This document shows positions 1 through 12,683 of a DNA stretch of 64,000 bases, one piece after another. The translations under genes were made by a program, and so were the position numbers. Numbering within the stretch: position 1 is the stretch's first letter; each line of letters opens with the position of its first letter. Source of the stretch: Xylaria sp. FL1777 (lineage: Eukaryota; Ascomycota; Sordariomycetes; Xylariales; Xylariaceae). The DNA lies in the NCBI GenBank assembly GCA_022578965.1, contig MU400512.1, positions 620,001-684,000 on the forward strand, given 5' to 3'. The notes under the pieces are model-generated. The model ran no database searches. It saw only the letters and a program-made list of their open reading frames with translations, and was not told the origin of the DNA.

Positions 1-91
1 GCTCCCAATTGAATCAAATAGAGCTTCCAAGTGCTATATGTTTGTCGTAATAGCGGAAGACATGTAACTGGAGCATTTCTTCGTCTCTATT

Positions 92-1178
92 TTACCTTCC
101 CTTAAATACTGGTTTCCTCTTCTCCTTGAAAGCCTCGAGAGCTTCATCCCGATCCTCACTCTTTACCACTCGTTCGTACATGGCATTTTCAACCTCCTCT
201 CGCGCCCAGCTCACGGCCTGTAAGCCGGCCCTTATAGCTATCGGGCCACCCTCGCATATCTCGCCCGCAAGCCTAACGGACTCGGACAGCGCTGCTCTTC
301 GTGCCCTCGTGAGTATTCCTTCTTCGCCCTTTGATCCAGATCCCTGCTCCTGCTCCTCCTCCTCCGGTAGCACCTCGACAAGTCGGTCGGCGATGCCGAG
401 GAAGTATGCCTCCGGCGCCGAAACCCGACGGCCGGTCAGCACGAGGTCTCTCGCGCGCGGGAGTCCGATCAGGGCAGGTAGCCGATACGTGCCACCTGCG
501 CCTGGTATGATGCCAAGCCGAGTCTCGGGCAGACCAACGATGGCGGTCGAGGCCAGCACGCGGAAATGAGTGCACAAGGCCAGCTCTAAACCACCGCCGA
601 GTGCTACCGACGAGATGGCGGATATGGTTGGGATCGGCAGGGAGGAGAGCGAGGAGAATGTGCCGCGGAGGTTGGCCAGGAATTGGGCGGTTCTAGGAGA
701 CAGGAAGCATTAGCCAGCCAGTCAGCCAGCCAGACAGACAGACAGATAGTCTTATGAGGCATGCCATCCATCTAAACGGCATACAATGCACTCACTGCTC
801 TTGTGTGAAGCCTCGTCTCTCTTTCAGGTCCGCGCCGGCGCAGAAACTCGCATCGACGGCGCTCGCCAGGATCAACGCCCTCGTCGGGCCCTTCTCGACC
901 GCTCCGGGCACGTCCCCAGGGCCTGGCGGTATCGGCCTCTCATTGCCCTCCGGCGTGTACTGCAGATGGATGTCGTCGATCTCGGCTTGTAGCGAGTCGA
1001 GCAGAGCTGTGGAGATGGCGTTGCGCGCGGCCGGGCGGTTGAGCTCGAGCACACGGATATGACCCGAGTTTGGCGCTGGCAGGTTCACGACGTTGATTAA
1101 AGGGCCGGCATCGCTTGAATATGGCCGCACCAGGCGGAATGCTGGCGCAATTAATCGAAGCGTTGGTCGAAGTGGCAT
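92..1178 (-). CDS. Enoyl-CoA hydratase/isomerase, AUH-like (mitochondrial)
   Basis: Two exons, 1178-796 and 692-92, joined across a 103-base intron with a GTGAGT donor and a CTAG acceptor; the frame closes to 326 residues. The first 25 residues are Arg-rich with almost no acidic residues (MPLRPTLRLIAPAFRLVRP), as in a mitochondrial presequence. The crotonase fold is clear: the oxyanion-hole segment SFCAGADLKER is followed after the intron by ALGGGLELALC and then LPETRLGIIPGAGGTYRLP. GADLKER plus LPETRLGIIPG is the pattern of AUH-type 3-methylglutaconyl-CoA hydratases of leucine breakdown, so that is my best guess, but other mitochondrial enoyl-CoA hydratases look alike. An acidic low-complexity insert (EEEEQEQGSGSKGEE) near residue 240 is unusual and probably a surface loop. 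Confidence 0.88.
713..748. repeat. CAGC/CAGA tetranucleotide-like repeat inside the AUH intron
   Basis: Imperfect run of gcca and gaca units within the single intron of the hydratase gene. It is simple sequence with no coding effect. Confidence 0.8.
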
Positions 1179-3253
1179 GACGAAATAGTCTCACAATTGT
1201 AAGTTAAACGATGATGTTCATGTTCATGTATGATGGCTTGAGGTAGATACTGTGTACCTCGGGTGTTGTGGCAGCTCACGCTTCAAAGCGGCTATCCACG
1301 GGGCTGAGGAAACCTACCCTGTAGGCTGTATATAATATAATTCAGTAGGGTACTCGAGAGGGGACTAGACTGACTTTCAAGCTGGAAGGGATGAGTATTA
1401 CTGCGTAAGTTCTATGATCACTTCTCTATTATAAGATAATCAATGAATCCAGAGCAAATACTATTCTTCTCTTTAGTTAATTTTCTAGCGACAAAACGCT
1501 TTGCATTTCCGCAGTGCAGTAAGGGAGCCATAAAAAACCGAATGATAATGCCGACTACATCACTCTCTTCACGCTCTCTCGTCATGAAAAAAACCAAGTG
1601 TATGAGGAAGAAACATCATTTTCATAGGAACCAGCACTAATATGTAATTGCATTGCGCATAGCTATACGCATACCTATCCTAACTCAACATGGCTCACCT
1701 CGCTAGATGAGATAATATTATTTAGAGTTATCTACGTAGGTAGTTTGCTACGCATACGGATAATGGCGCTAGGTGAGGGTAAAAAGAGATGTTTACGGAA
1801 ACGTTGCTAACCCGTCTGCCCGCTAGTTTGACAAACGACAAGGGAGATACACCGGCGTGTCGACGTTCTCGAAACCCGGTGTCGTAGATAGTAATATGGC
1901 TATCTTTAGCTGATGCTCGCAGCGTATCACAGACACCCAGTGGTCATGAAGCCACTAGTGAACACAGCGCTGAGCCAAATCATCTGTGTGTTGAGAGACT
2001 GAGTCCGATTACGAGTGTCGTCTTCAAGGCGGAGGCTGCGCCGGGGAGGGGTGAGACGCCAAAGACTTAGATTCCTGGGGCACCTAGTAATGAATCGAAT
2101 GAGAGAAAGTCGCATGTGGCTTAACGACCAGACGAATATCTGAGCTGTAAATCTTGCCTCAAACAACCTGTTCTATTAATGTGACTATAAGTCTATTTTC
2201 TCTTAGCAGAGCCAGCTCACTCCTTGGAATGTCTTTTTTTAATGCCGGGAATATTACGAAGGTTCCAGGAAGTTATACAGCAGCAGATCCATTTTTTACC
2301 AAGATACTAAAGTGGTAACGGTAGTCAAAGTATAGCCTAATCTGGTTCTTATAGCTTTTGGAGTAGGGATTGGCATATAGGTTATAGAGCTTTTGGCTCA
2401 AGGTAGTACGGAAGATATCTGAGTTGAACTTGAGCTTGCGACCAAATCTGGACTATTGCGTGGTAGTGTCCATGGACAGCGATATATGTCCATTTTTTCT
2501 TAAGAGGAAAAAAAGAGAGAAAGATTAGACGAGCAGGGACCTTCTGTTGATGAATCAGTATAGCTATACTCTTGACAACGTAAAGATATGAGCATCATTA
2601 GAAGCATACTAGATAGGCAACCCATCCAGACAGAACCGCAAGATTTGAAATCACAAAATGCTTCCTACAAGAATTACGTATGTTCGAACATAACTGTTCT
2701 CGACCCCTCACGCGAAGACTAGACTTCATTCTCCGCACATCGCCCAGCCCCAAAGGCCCTGGTAATTTTCAATGCGATTGCCTGTTGCGGCAGGTAGAGG
2801 TGATAGTGAGCAGCTTGGCATGGCTGGGCTTGCCTCTTGTATGTCCGCGCCGGGTATGAACGACTATCACTCCTTGCACGAACTGGGCAGCTCTTAACAA
2901 ATAATTGGCGCGATAGACTCCTCTCATTATCTCTGATTGGATGGTCAATCATATACATCTCTAATTATGAGATACCTTACAGAATTGACATCGATATCAT
3001 TGGTATCAGCTGTGAGAATGGGTCATCAAATTGCATACACGATATGCTTTCCTCAACCCCTCGGATTGGAGTCGACCTAACGTAGTACATTGTGGTCAAT
3101 GTTACCTAGGATGGGACTAAAAGCTTAAATTTCCGGTGATATGGGTAATGAGACGTTCTCACTCTACTCATTCCCACAAGTTGTGCCTCGTTTGTGAGCT
3201 GCCGGGGTGATTCTTCAAGAGATAATTCCGCCGCCAGCGCTCAATTGAGGAAA
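1179..3253. other. Intergenic region, no supported gene
   Basis: About 2 kb between the divergently placed hydratase and M6 peptidase genes, so it holds both promoters. Short reading frames here (for example 1927-2166 minus and 2837-3085 plus) show no recognisable domain and no convincing splice partners. The stretch 1900-2170 is less AT-rich than its surroundings and could be an old relic, but nothing identifies it. Confidence 0.6.
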
Positions 3254-5358
3254 ATGGGCTTGACTGGCGCCTATAGCATGCGCCATAGGACTATGGCCGT
3301 TCTGGCCGGGTCAATGTCGACTAGTTATGTGACCGCGGCGCCGTATCCTTCACTAAACGACCCTTTCGCGGTTCTCGACCCGCAGAACATCGTCCTGCCG
3401 GATAACATGACCTGGGCCGATTACCTCGCCCCTCCTGGTACCACCTGGGCAGATTCTAGCAGAAAGGGGTCCGAAAGGAACTTCAACATCGCGCTCGTTG
3501 TTGTTGACTATCCTGACATGCCCTTCGTCATAACTCAGGAACCGGGAGCGACACCCTTCAAGAACCCGCAGCCTGCTGTGTCGGGTCTTAGTCGCGACGA
3601 GGTGCCTACGTTCTACCGTGATTTTCTAAATAAGCCTAGTGAGCTCAATCATAACCATACTCTACACGAGTACTGGATGGAAGATTCTGGTGGCCGATAT
3701 GGTACGTGTGCCTTCTACTTTTCCCCGTCTGTGCCTAAACGGACCACGAATCGACTAATCATGATGTAGGCGTGGACTTAACAGCATTCGGCGCTTATGA
3801 AATGCCTAGTCTCGCATACCAGTATGGCATCGACGATGAAAGTGGTGGCTTCAACCCCGATGGTTGTCCGGCAGTTGGGCCTTGCTCGGTAGATCTTCGT
3901 ACCGATGCGTTCGCAGCCTGGCGTGCCGATATAGGTAATGAGACGGCCGACGCGTTTGAGCTGGCCTTTATCCTTTCCGCTGGCCAAGACGAGTCCTCGA
4001 CATGGCAGGAATTCGGCGAGATGCTATTCCAGACACCCGAGGACGTTACTGCTGAATTTGGCCCTCCAGATGCCTCGATCCCGAACTGGGCACATACTCG
4101 ATATGTCAACTGGACATCGTGGGCTTCGGCTTCTGCCATTTGGCCGAATGCTGGCGGAGGCTCCTCGACCCAGGCCGAGAGCTCAGGCATGAGCACATAC
4201 GCACACGAGCTAAGTCACTTGCTCGGAATAGGCGACAACTATAATAATCCTTATTCAAATCCAGCACGTCGGGACTACAGTGGTCCGTTCTCCATGTTAG
4301 CGCGAGGCACCTTCAACGGACCGGGGGGTCCTCACACGCGATGGCAGATCCCAGCACAACAAGGCAGTTCGCTAGGCTCGCCGCACACGATGGGCGACAA
4401 GCTACGCATCGACCTCGTTGATCCAAGTAGAGTGCTCATGATCTCGCGGGCTGCGCTCCCCGCCTCAGGACTGGTAGCCGCCGAGCTCACGGCGCGTGTC
4501 GTAAGCCCGAGCGCCACGCAGTTGATGGGCCTGCATATCTTGATCGGCACGGACCTTTCACCGGCCTGCAATACCCGGACAGATCCGTACTGCGACGGCG
4601 GCGGCTACCACAACTATGATCTCGAAGTCATCGACCGCATGGGCGCTGATTCGTTCCAATCCGATCACGGCGTCCTGATCAGCAAGACAAAGAACAGCAC
4701 AAACAGCGCACCCTTCCAATGGGTCATCGACGCGAACCCGCAGGACATCGACGTCGTGGATTTCTACCGCCCCGACGGGACCCCTTCCATGCTCACGATC
4801 GGCGACTACCGACAGCTTGCCGATGCCCTATTCCACGCGGGCACGCGGTCGGGCTCCGAGTTCGAGTTCGTCGACGAGCCTAACCGGCTGCATTTCTACG
4901 TGCTGAACACCCGCCGCGACGACGTCGGCGTGCTACACTACACGGTCGCCGTGCGCTCGCTAGACGGAAGCGGCGCGAGCAAGCACGGCGTCAAGCTCGG
5001 AGCCGGCGCCGTCGCCAGGGACAGGACGGCCAAGGCCACGGACAAGGGCGTGACGTGCACGTTCCAGCTGACGAACTCGGGCAAGTACGTCGACGGCAAG
5101 GCGACGCACCCGCAGGACCTGTCTGCCTACCTGACGTCCGACGTCTATCGGCTGAGCGCCACGGTCGACGGCCAGGGCTGGCGCGTCGAGCTGCCTAATG
5201 CGCTGGCTGCTGCGCAGTACGGGAAGGGCGCCGTCGTCAATGTCGCGGTCGGCGCCGCGGCGGATGCTAAGAGCAGCGCTGTCGTCACGCTCACTGCTAC
5301 GTCCGAGTCTGACCCGAAGGCTTCTGCCACTGCTAAGTGCCAGGTGAGGAAAAGCTGA
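3254..5358 (+). CDS. Secreted M6 family metalloprotease (immune inhibitor A-like)
   Basis: Two exons, 3254-3701 and 3770-5358, around a 68-base intron (GTACGT donor, CTAAT branch, GTAG acceptor) give 678 residues. The first in-frame ATG is used; later Met codons at 3278 and 3293 could also serve. The N-terminus is mildly hydrophobic and ends near TAAPYPS, consistent with a secretion signal. The zinc site HELSHLLGIGDN (H295, E296, H299, third ligand about D305) is the HExxHxxGxxD signature of M6 peptidases, preceded by the family-typical GGRYGVDLTAFGAYEMP that spans the splice junction. Residues beyond about 450 form a beta-rich extension whose DNA becomes very GC-rich after 4900. It probably degrades extracellular protein. 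The next gene, 334 bases away tail to tail, encodes a secreted carboxypeptidase that could finish the products. Confidence 0.9.
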
Positions 5359-5692
5359 CGGCGATACCCGCACGTGCCCGTAGTTTTAAACTATGCCTAT
5401 TTAGCGCCGTGACTAATCTTCGATAATAATAATATCTATCTATTTATCTCGCCTGATTCAGAGACGTGTGACATTGGTGTTAATAAAAGCGCACATTAAT
5501 GGTGCTATTGCTTTCCAGAGAGAAGCCGAGTAGGAGGTAGCTGAGTCGAGAAAACTTGGCGTTTTGTTAGATTCCCAGGCATGCAAAGTATAAGCGAAGA
5601 TAAGTAAGTCATTGAACCAAGGGCTGAAAATTAGCCGATGGTGCTGCCACCTAAGTTACATGTTTATTAGACTACCTAGATACATCGAAAGT
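5359..5692. other. Convergent intergenic spacer
   Basis: Shared 3' flank of the M6 and S28 peptidase genes. It is AT-rich, with runs such as gataataataatatctatctattt near 5420 that suit 3' end formation. No gene seen. Confidence 0.6.
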
Positions 5693-7609
5693 CTATTTCT
5701 TCTGCGTATAGAACTCCGACACCCACTCCTTCACCTGGGCGGTCTGCGCCTCGGCGATAGCGTTAGCATCCGCGTTGGCGGCCCAGTTCTGCCCGTATAA
5801 GTCAGAGCAGTGGGTGCCATGCTTCAGGTAGAAGACAGGGAGCTGTTCGGTGCTCTGCAGGGGGCCGCCGGGGCGGAAGATGGAGCTGTACGTCGAGTCG
5901 CGCCACGGGTCCCATTGGCTGTTGGTCATCGTCAGACGGGTCGTGTTGGTCGCGAGCCATCCGCCGGTGTACTTGTTGACGCTCTCGGCCGACTTGCCCT
6001 TGGCATCACCACTGTAATCCTCGAGTCAGCAATTCACTGTTTCGAGCGCGATGTGTGTCTTTAAGACGTAGTTTTGGCAATATACACCCTTCAGGTGGCC
6101 ACAACGGGGGCTAAATGACTCGCAGAATCAATCACTTACAACTTGAGGCCCGGGAACCAGAGAGGGCACTGGGCGCGCCAGTAGGCCTTGTTCACAAGGC
6201 GGGAGACAAGAGTAGTCTGGCCGAGGGGGGCACCATCCTGCCAGTACTCAAAGCTGGTTGATTGCGTCAGTTAGATGAATCGCATCCGGGAGCCTACAGG
6301 TACTTACGCCTCGTTGCAGAGCATCCAGTTCCACTGTCGGTTGCCCGAATTACCCGGGGTAAGGTCCTTGTAGATGGGGTTGGATGCGTTCAGTCCTTGG
6401 AAGCAGGCCGTGTTCAGTTCGCCTTCGAAGTAGCCGTAGCTCTCGCAGTAACCAGGCAGCAACGTTTCGGTGAACCACTTGGCATACCCATCAAGAGCCT
6501 TGATCAAGCCGACTCCGCCAGCACCGGGCACCTTGTTCGTTGAGTTTGGCCATACGTTCTGATTCAAGGTCAGTATAAACTAGCTCAGGTGGGATACAGA
6601 AGAAAATAATCGAAAAGTGCTCACCTCAACGTAATCGCAGAATCGGTAGAATGGTGTGTAGCCCAGCGAACCGGCAGTGTAAAACTGCCCTGATTGCCAC
6701 GTCCACGGGCCGTTCTCGATGGCACTAAAAGCTACATCAGTCATATCCCTCCTATTACATATAAGGAGGAACTTACGAGGCAAAGTCAGCGTCCTGTACG
6801 TCGGCAAGCCCAAATTTGGCCTTGAGCTTAGTTTTCTCCTTGGGACTACCGAATGACAGCACAGCATCAACATAGTTAATGACGGCATTTACGTCGGAAG
6901 AGCAGTTCTTGGGCGTCGCCTCCAGAACGGGGACGAAGTATTGCCAAAAGTCTCCTATGGCTTGTACAACACCGCTAGTGCCGTAGTACGCCCAGAATGT
7001 GCCTGGATCCTTGTTGGCGATCCACCCAGCCAGAGCTCCGGGGTACGACCCGCCGGTAAAGACCCAAGGAGCATCCTTGGCGCTACTCTTTCCGGTGGCG
7101 TCGAAAGGTGCGTCAAAGTTTCTGGCGAAGTACGTGTTGTCTTTGATCGCATTCTCGAGCGTGAGGTACTTGAGATGGTCTATCGTCAACTCCTCGAAGG
7201 GCGACGATTCACCCCAGTAGCGATGTTCCATGATGACAACGGCACCGCCCATCTCCTGAGCAAACTTGCCGGTCAAACGCGCCGACGTGGGGTAGGTGAC
7301 ATTGAAATTCTCAGCAGACTGCTCGCCGGGGTTGACGAAGATGATGGGCGAGGTAGGACCTTTCCAGTATTGTGTATTATACCAATATCTTTGCTTAAAG
7401 GTGCCGAGTGAAGGATTGGAGTGATCGAGCAGCTGGTCGAAGGTGCCCCAGCCAGCAACGGTGGCATTGCTAGCAGTGCTGGCGGCAATTTTGGAGAGCG
7501 TGAAGTCATCAATCGGCCCAACTTGCATGCCACCGTAGCGAGCTCGCTCAAAACTGGCAGACACGCCAGCAGCCAACACAAGCTGGCTGATCGCTGTGAA
7601 GGACTTCAT
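5693..7609 (-). CDS. Secreted S28 serine carboxypeptidase (Pro-X type)
   Basis: Five exons: 7609-6777, 6724-6625, 6558-6308, 6253-6140 and 6011-5693. All four introns (52, 66, 54 and 128 bases) have GT/AG borders and keep frame, giving 538 residues. The start at 7609 begins a classic signal peptide (MKSFTAISQLVLAAGVSA); an in-frame ATG 39 bases upstream would spoil it. The nucleophile elbow is FTGGSYPG with S188. Asp467 in NSQWDPW and His500 in KHGTHCSDL complete the S28 triad. S28 enzymes cleave C-terminal residues or dipeptides next to proline, usually at acid pH outside the cell or in the vacuole. Several N-glycosylation sequons (NAT, NVT, NCS, NTT) support secretion. It lies tail to tail with the M6 metalloprotease. 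Confidence 0.93.
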
Positions 7610-8918
7610 CTTGTCAAGGCGTGACCGGGGTTTTGGCGACGGTTCCAAACACCTGCACAGGAAACACGGTGAGACCCTGGAGGTCTGCCGACCGTGTGGA
7701 CGGATGGCTTCTTATACATGTATCTCACAAGCATTTGGTCCCGCAAGGATTAAGATTGCTCATAGGTAGTAGGTATCTCTCTATCTATCCAGCTTATCTC
7801 CCCTTCCGGTAGGTAGCTAGACAAAAGCACGCACGCGATCGCGCGGCTCACGACACACAGTACATCCGGACTGATTATCATGCTTACCTTCCGTATTCCG
7901 CTGGGGTGTGCTGGGGTAGCTCATAGGCTTAACATGACCTTCTGTTTTGAGCCAAGCGTATAGCAGCCGACACATTCAGGTCTTTACGATGCGTCCAATT
8001 GTCCCCGCGGCTTCGATGCTGGAACTAGTGTATACGGTACGAGGCCACTGAAAATTGGAGTCTCAGAGTGGCAAGCCAAGATCTGGGGTCTCAGATTCCA
8101 CCGCACCTCTGACCGCACCTAACCTAGCGTGCTCTTTGGCAGCTCGTTCACCGTAACGGAAATAACGATGTCTTTGTGGGCTGAGCCTATTGCAGGTTTA
8201 GGGTAGGTATTTCAACCGTTCTAGAACATCGAGGAGACGGTGGTATCTGGCTTTGATCTGCTTGATAAGGATGACACGGAATGGCTGAACCCCTTCGAGA
8301 ACCAATGTCTACTGTACGCAGTAGGCCAATTCGCTCCCCGGCTATACCCTCCACTTTTACATGCCATCGCAAGGACGAGGAGAGGAGGCACGATAGAAGC
8401 TTGTTGGTGTACACAGCCCACTGTGCAGTGGCATCCCGCATCCCACCTGTTCCCGTTCTGTTGGTAAATCACAAGGCAAGGACCAACCACCTCGTTCGGC
8501 CTGTACGAAGTACATGTATGGTAGAATCGAGAATCCACTTGACAAATAAGTCTACAGAGGGGCGACCTACGCAGTAAGTGTACATGTACAGTAGGTGTCG
8601 GCTTCTCGGATACGGAGATTTCTTGGTTGTCGCCAAGGCCCTGCCAAGCCATTCTTAAACTAGGGTCAACTATACTCTAGGTACCTATCTACTTGCTAGG
8701 TGGCGAGAGACAAGATATCAATAAAATGAGTGTGAAAAGAATGCTGAGTATGCTCATATATTACTTTAAGGTATCGTTCTGATTAATCATCTTTCATCAT
8801 CCTTCATCAAGCGCCTTCAATCTACCCAATTCATCCCCCAATATTATAGCTATTAACCGCCTCTTCCACTCTAACAGGTATCCTCTCCTAAGTGCTAAAT
8901 AGGTACCCCCAATCTCAC
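7610..8918. other. Intergenic region upstream of the S28 peptidase
   Basis: Holds the S28 promoter and the 3' flank of the wall-protein gene. Overlapping short frames on both strands around 8190-8650 lack domains and contradict each other. A CTAGGTACCTA palindrome occurs near 8677, one of many in this window. Confidence 0.55.
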
Positions 8919-10198
8919 TCACAATAGAGCAATAGCAAATGCACCAATCCCCATAGCAACCTCATTCAACCCGAGGCGGGCTGCCGCTGCTGTTGGGATG
9001 GTACTGTAGCCACTGTTCGACGTTGTCGGCCCTGCAACACCTTTGGATGTGGCGAGCACACTGGTAGCATTGAGTGCACTGCTAGGAGTAAAAACTGGAT
9101 ATGAGGATGGAGGGTAAACGGGGTACACAGTCTCGGTCAAGGGGATCGTTTCTGTCGTAAGGTACGGCGATGAAGTTGCGGGGCAATTGGTCACGCTTGG
9201 TGCGCAAGACGTCACCGTGTACACGGTTGTCGAGTAGACCGTGGACGTAGTCAAGCTCCAGTAACTGTTGCTGCTGCTACTTTCTGTCGACTGCGCCGCT
9301 GTTGTGGAGCTGGAAGCGCCGCTTGAAGGCGGCGTAGAAGCTGATCCTGTCGGGTAGCCTTGGGTGACGGAACTGCTAGCTGGATAACTGCCCACTGGGT
9401 AACTGCTAGCTGGGGAGCTGCTTGCAGGAGAGCTGCTGGCAGGATAACTACTGACAGGATAACTACTGACAGGATAGCTGCTGACCGGAGAGCTGCTGAC
9501 CGGAGAGCTGCTAGCGGGGCTGCTGGTCGAATAACTGCTTGCTGGGTGAGTGCTAGTTGGAGAACTGCTCTCCGAGGTGGTAACGCTGCTGGTAGACCCA
9601 ACCGAAGAAGTAGAAGGAGAGCTGACTGGTTGACTAGGTGTTGTCGATGGTGTTGTCGATGGTGTTGTCAATGGCGTTGTTGATGGCGTTGTCAATGGCG
9701 TTGTCGATGGCGTTGTTGATGGTGTTGTTGATGGTGTTGTTGATGGTGTCGTGAGTTGAGTGGGCGTAGTGGTAACAGGGATAGATGAGGTAGGTGTAAT
9801 CTCAGGCGTAGTCGTTGTCATGGTATGCGTAAATGTATATGTAATACAAGAACAAGCCGAACTAACAGCATGGATATCGTTGTCGCAATTCTATCCCTTC
9901 GGTTAGTTCCTGATAGGAGATACTTTGCCTCGCGAGGCTCATTTATATCTGAAAGGAGCAGAGATAGGTTTATGTAAGAGCCAATGCTTACCTGGAACGG
10001 AGTTGGGATAACAGAAGCGTCAGTGGTAGTAGATGCGAGGAATTCAAGACAGAAGGATGGAGCAAGATCCTTGTACTGTTGATTGAGAAAAGCGCGGTAG
10101 CAGTTATCTTCCTCACAGTCGGGATATGTCCAACGCCTCACTGAAGCATTTGCTATGCCAATAAGGGCAAACGCACTGCCCAAGAAGAGAACGCGCAT
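8919..10198 (-). CDS. GPI-anchored Ser/Thr/Pro-repeat cell-surface protein
   Basis: Two exons, 10198-9992 and 9890-8919, with a 101-base intron (GTAAGC donor, ATAG acceptor) joining in phase to 392 residues. A signal peptide (MRVLFLGSAFALIGIANA) is followed by a Cys-containing module, DCEEDNCYRAFL to SACSC, that crosses the intron. Residues about 95-290 are Ser/Thr/Pro repeats: TTPS units first, then SSYPV/SSSPA units. Such tracts are normally heavily O-mannosylated and extended. The last 20 residues (NEVAMGIGAFAIALL) form a short hydrophobic tail ending at the stop, as in a GPI-attachment signal. It probably sits in the plasma membrane or wall. An alternative start at 10213 adds five residues. 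A related N-terminal module occurs in the protein at 25866-27267. Confidence 0.82.
9365..9545 (-). repeat. 15-base coding repeat (SSYPV/SSSPA units)
   Basis: About a dozen imperfect 15-base units, each encoding five residues such as SSYPV or SSSPA, within the second exon of the GPI protein. Adjacent units near-identical at the DNA level suggest recent slippage or unequal exchange. Confidence 0.8.
9637..9744 (-). repeat. 12-base coding minisatellite (TTPS/TTPL units)
   Basis: Nine consecutive 12-base units of the form ggYgttgtYRat on the plus strand, each encoding STTP or LTTP in the GPI-protein gene on the minus strand. Variation is mostly at third codon positions. Confidence 0.88.
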
Positions 10199-12683
10199 GT
10201 TGGTAAATATCAAATAAACGAGTGACTAGATGAACGAGCGAATATGTGTCAGTGTAAAATATCAGAACAAATTTTATGATCCAATGGCTATTTATGTATA
10301 GTCGTAAATACGATGGGAACCTTTGTGTGTAGGTAGATGGCTATGTTAGAAAACGTGACCGCAAGATGAAATAATCTCATAAGACAAAGAGAATAATCAT
10401 CGCCACCCCCCAAGGCGATATGGACATTCTTATTGCAATCTCGGGGTCCGAGAAAAGGGGGCAGCATGACAAAAATTTTGGTGGCCGTCACCGAGGTTCG
10501 GAAGGCTAGACATTCATCTTTGATCATAGTGGATCATTGTGCCGGCACATCCATGAATACCCAACGCGATCACTTTGTCTACTCGGCGCAGATTAATGAT
10601 GATAGACGGTGTACAGAATTAGGATGGCACCGAGAATAAAGGACCAGACAAAATGTAACGGGCCTGCAAGCCAGTAAACGTGAAGGGACCTCCAATCTAG
10701 ACTATTCCGTGAAGCGAAATAGACGATACTACCCTAGAGAAGCCTCGTATACCGGCATTCAAGAGTATGATAGCTTTCATCATGCACCTCGTTTAGGCGC
10801 TGTGGCTTAAAGCGGTGAGCCAACCAGCTAGCCGACTCGCACTCGAGCTGAGCTCAGACATCCCCGCGTATCTCGTGATGCATATTCATCAACACATGTG
10901 AGTTGTACACCATTAATTTCTAAGCTATATAACATGGTGTATGGCATGTACTGGAATAAAAAAATTTTATTTTCATATTTGCTGTGTTAACTACCAGCAT
11001 ACTCTTGTATGTTGTCTAATAATAATAAATGCATTAATTAAGTCTTTTGAGTCTGAAAAGTGCTAGGGATTTTCAGTAATCTAACAAAGTACAATTAAGA
11101 TGCAAAGGGAGACAAAAGCTTGAGGGAGAAAAAAGCAAAAAGTTATAGCACAACAAACCTGGCGGTAAGACTTTCGGTTGGGCTTTTGGCGCATAGGCGT
11201 AACGCGTTGTCTTAAGCCCACTCAAACAGTAGCCGTTCTACCTCATTTGTATGTACCCATCGGCACCTCTATTTTTAGGTCGACATGAGGCCGGCAAATT
11301 CATGACGCATACTTCTCGTTCCGTACACGAGTCTCAGAGCTTTCTTCTAAATATATATCACGGGCATCACCTTCAACTCTTAAGGCAACTGTGCATCATT
11401 CATTTGTCGGACCACCCGACGAACATGCCCACTCTCGACCAAACGTGGGCTGATCAAATCAATCGACAGGACTCCCTACCTAATATTGAATTTGGTAGCT
11501 GAATTGACCCGCCTTTCTGCATGAGTTAAAGCTGCAACTCTTGTTGAGCGAAAACAAGATGACTAGGAAATCCGATGATGAACCAATAAGCTTGAAAACC
11601 GCCGAACGGACATTATGGGACGTTGAGAATACGACCCCATAACGACACTAGAAATATAACAGATCATCTAAAGTGGCTTGCTGGCGCCTCATGTTCACGG
11701 CAAGGTGCTGGTTTATACAGTTCGGACAATATCTTATTTTCAAAGTCTTGACACGCTGGTTGAGATGCTAGGTACTTTACTGAAAGTTCGGCAGAGCTGT
11801 AATTTTCGTTTTCATCAACGCTCTAGCTTACCTTGCTTAGATCCTAACGTAGAAAACGTTAGCATGGCCTGATCTAGCAGCAACAAGCTCATTTAGGACA
11901 TTTGAGGAGAGATGATTTTCGGATAGCGGATTGCGGCTCAGGTGCGCTGGCACCTTGCACGGGATACAACCTCACTGCCTCATCAATTAGCGAGACATAC
12001 AAGGAATTTCGGCTCTCAGATACCAGGACCAGAGCGCCGACATCTGAATTGTCGGACCCAAGACTATGGCCACCGGTCTTGGCTCGTCTACATTGAGTGT
12101 AAGGTATTAGCTTCATTGTCACGTAATGAATACCCGTGAGTCGACGAGTCGCTGATCAGACTGAGAAGGTAGTTTCTGATTGGGAGCATTTAGTGATTGA
12201 TGAATGTCTTAAATCCATACAGTCATTTATGATTACTGTAGAGGAGACGGTGAGGCACAAGCACCTGAAACTACATGTCCTATGTTAGGGTGGATAAGAA
12301 GGGCTACTGAGTAGGGCAGCTCAGTGATATTGGTGGGACAGTGTTCGTCAAGAGCGGGTTGCCGTGTTCGGAACAGGAATGAATTTAAGTCCGTATGTGG
12401 TAAATAAGAGTAAGGGAAAATGAGAACTACGTAGTAGTTCAACTGATGATATACGTTGAGATTTGTTTGTAAGGTAATACAGGCATCATGTGACGTCATC
12501 CAACTCGGATATATGAAACACTCTTTGAAGCCCAAACCTAAAGATGATATCTACTAAGTAGATAAGTACTTAGTAGCTATGATAAGCGGACCACCCTCTC
12601 AATGACAACTACCTTCTCGCATCCATGGTATCGAAAGACGTTTGTCAATACGGTCTCGCTTTGTTCAATCAATAACCCTAAAC
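10199..12683. other. Intergenic region, no supported gene
   Basis: About 2.5 kb between the divergent GPI-protein and DUF2237 genes. It contains AT-rich segments near 10900-11100. Short frames (for example 11251-11502 plus and 12233-12535 minus) have no domain, splice or codon support. Confidence 0.55.

Noticed and set aside
1927..2166. 79-codon minus-strand frame suspected to be a transposon remnant
   Set aside because: No transposase, reverse transcriptase or terminal repeat motif is recognisable; too little evidence to call it.
4960..5373. 137-codon minus-strand frame in the M6 gene
   Set aside because: Antisense shadow produced by high GC at third codon positions of the real gene.
9365..9744. 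Regularly spaced repeats that could suggest a CRISPR-like array
   Set aside because: Units are contiguous, 12 or 15 bases long, with no spacers, and they encode Ser/Thr/Pro repeats in frame.
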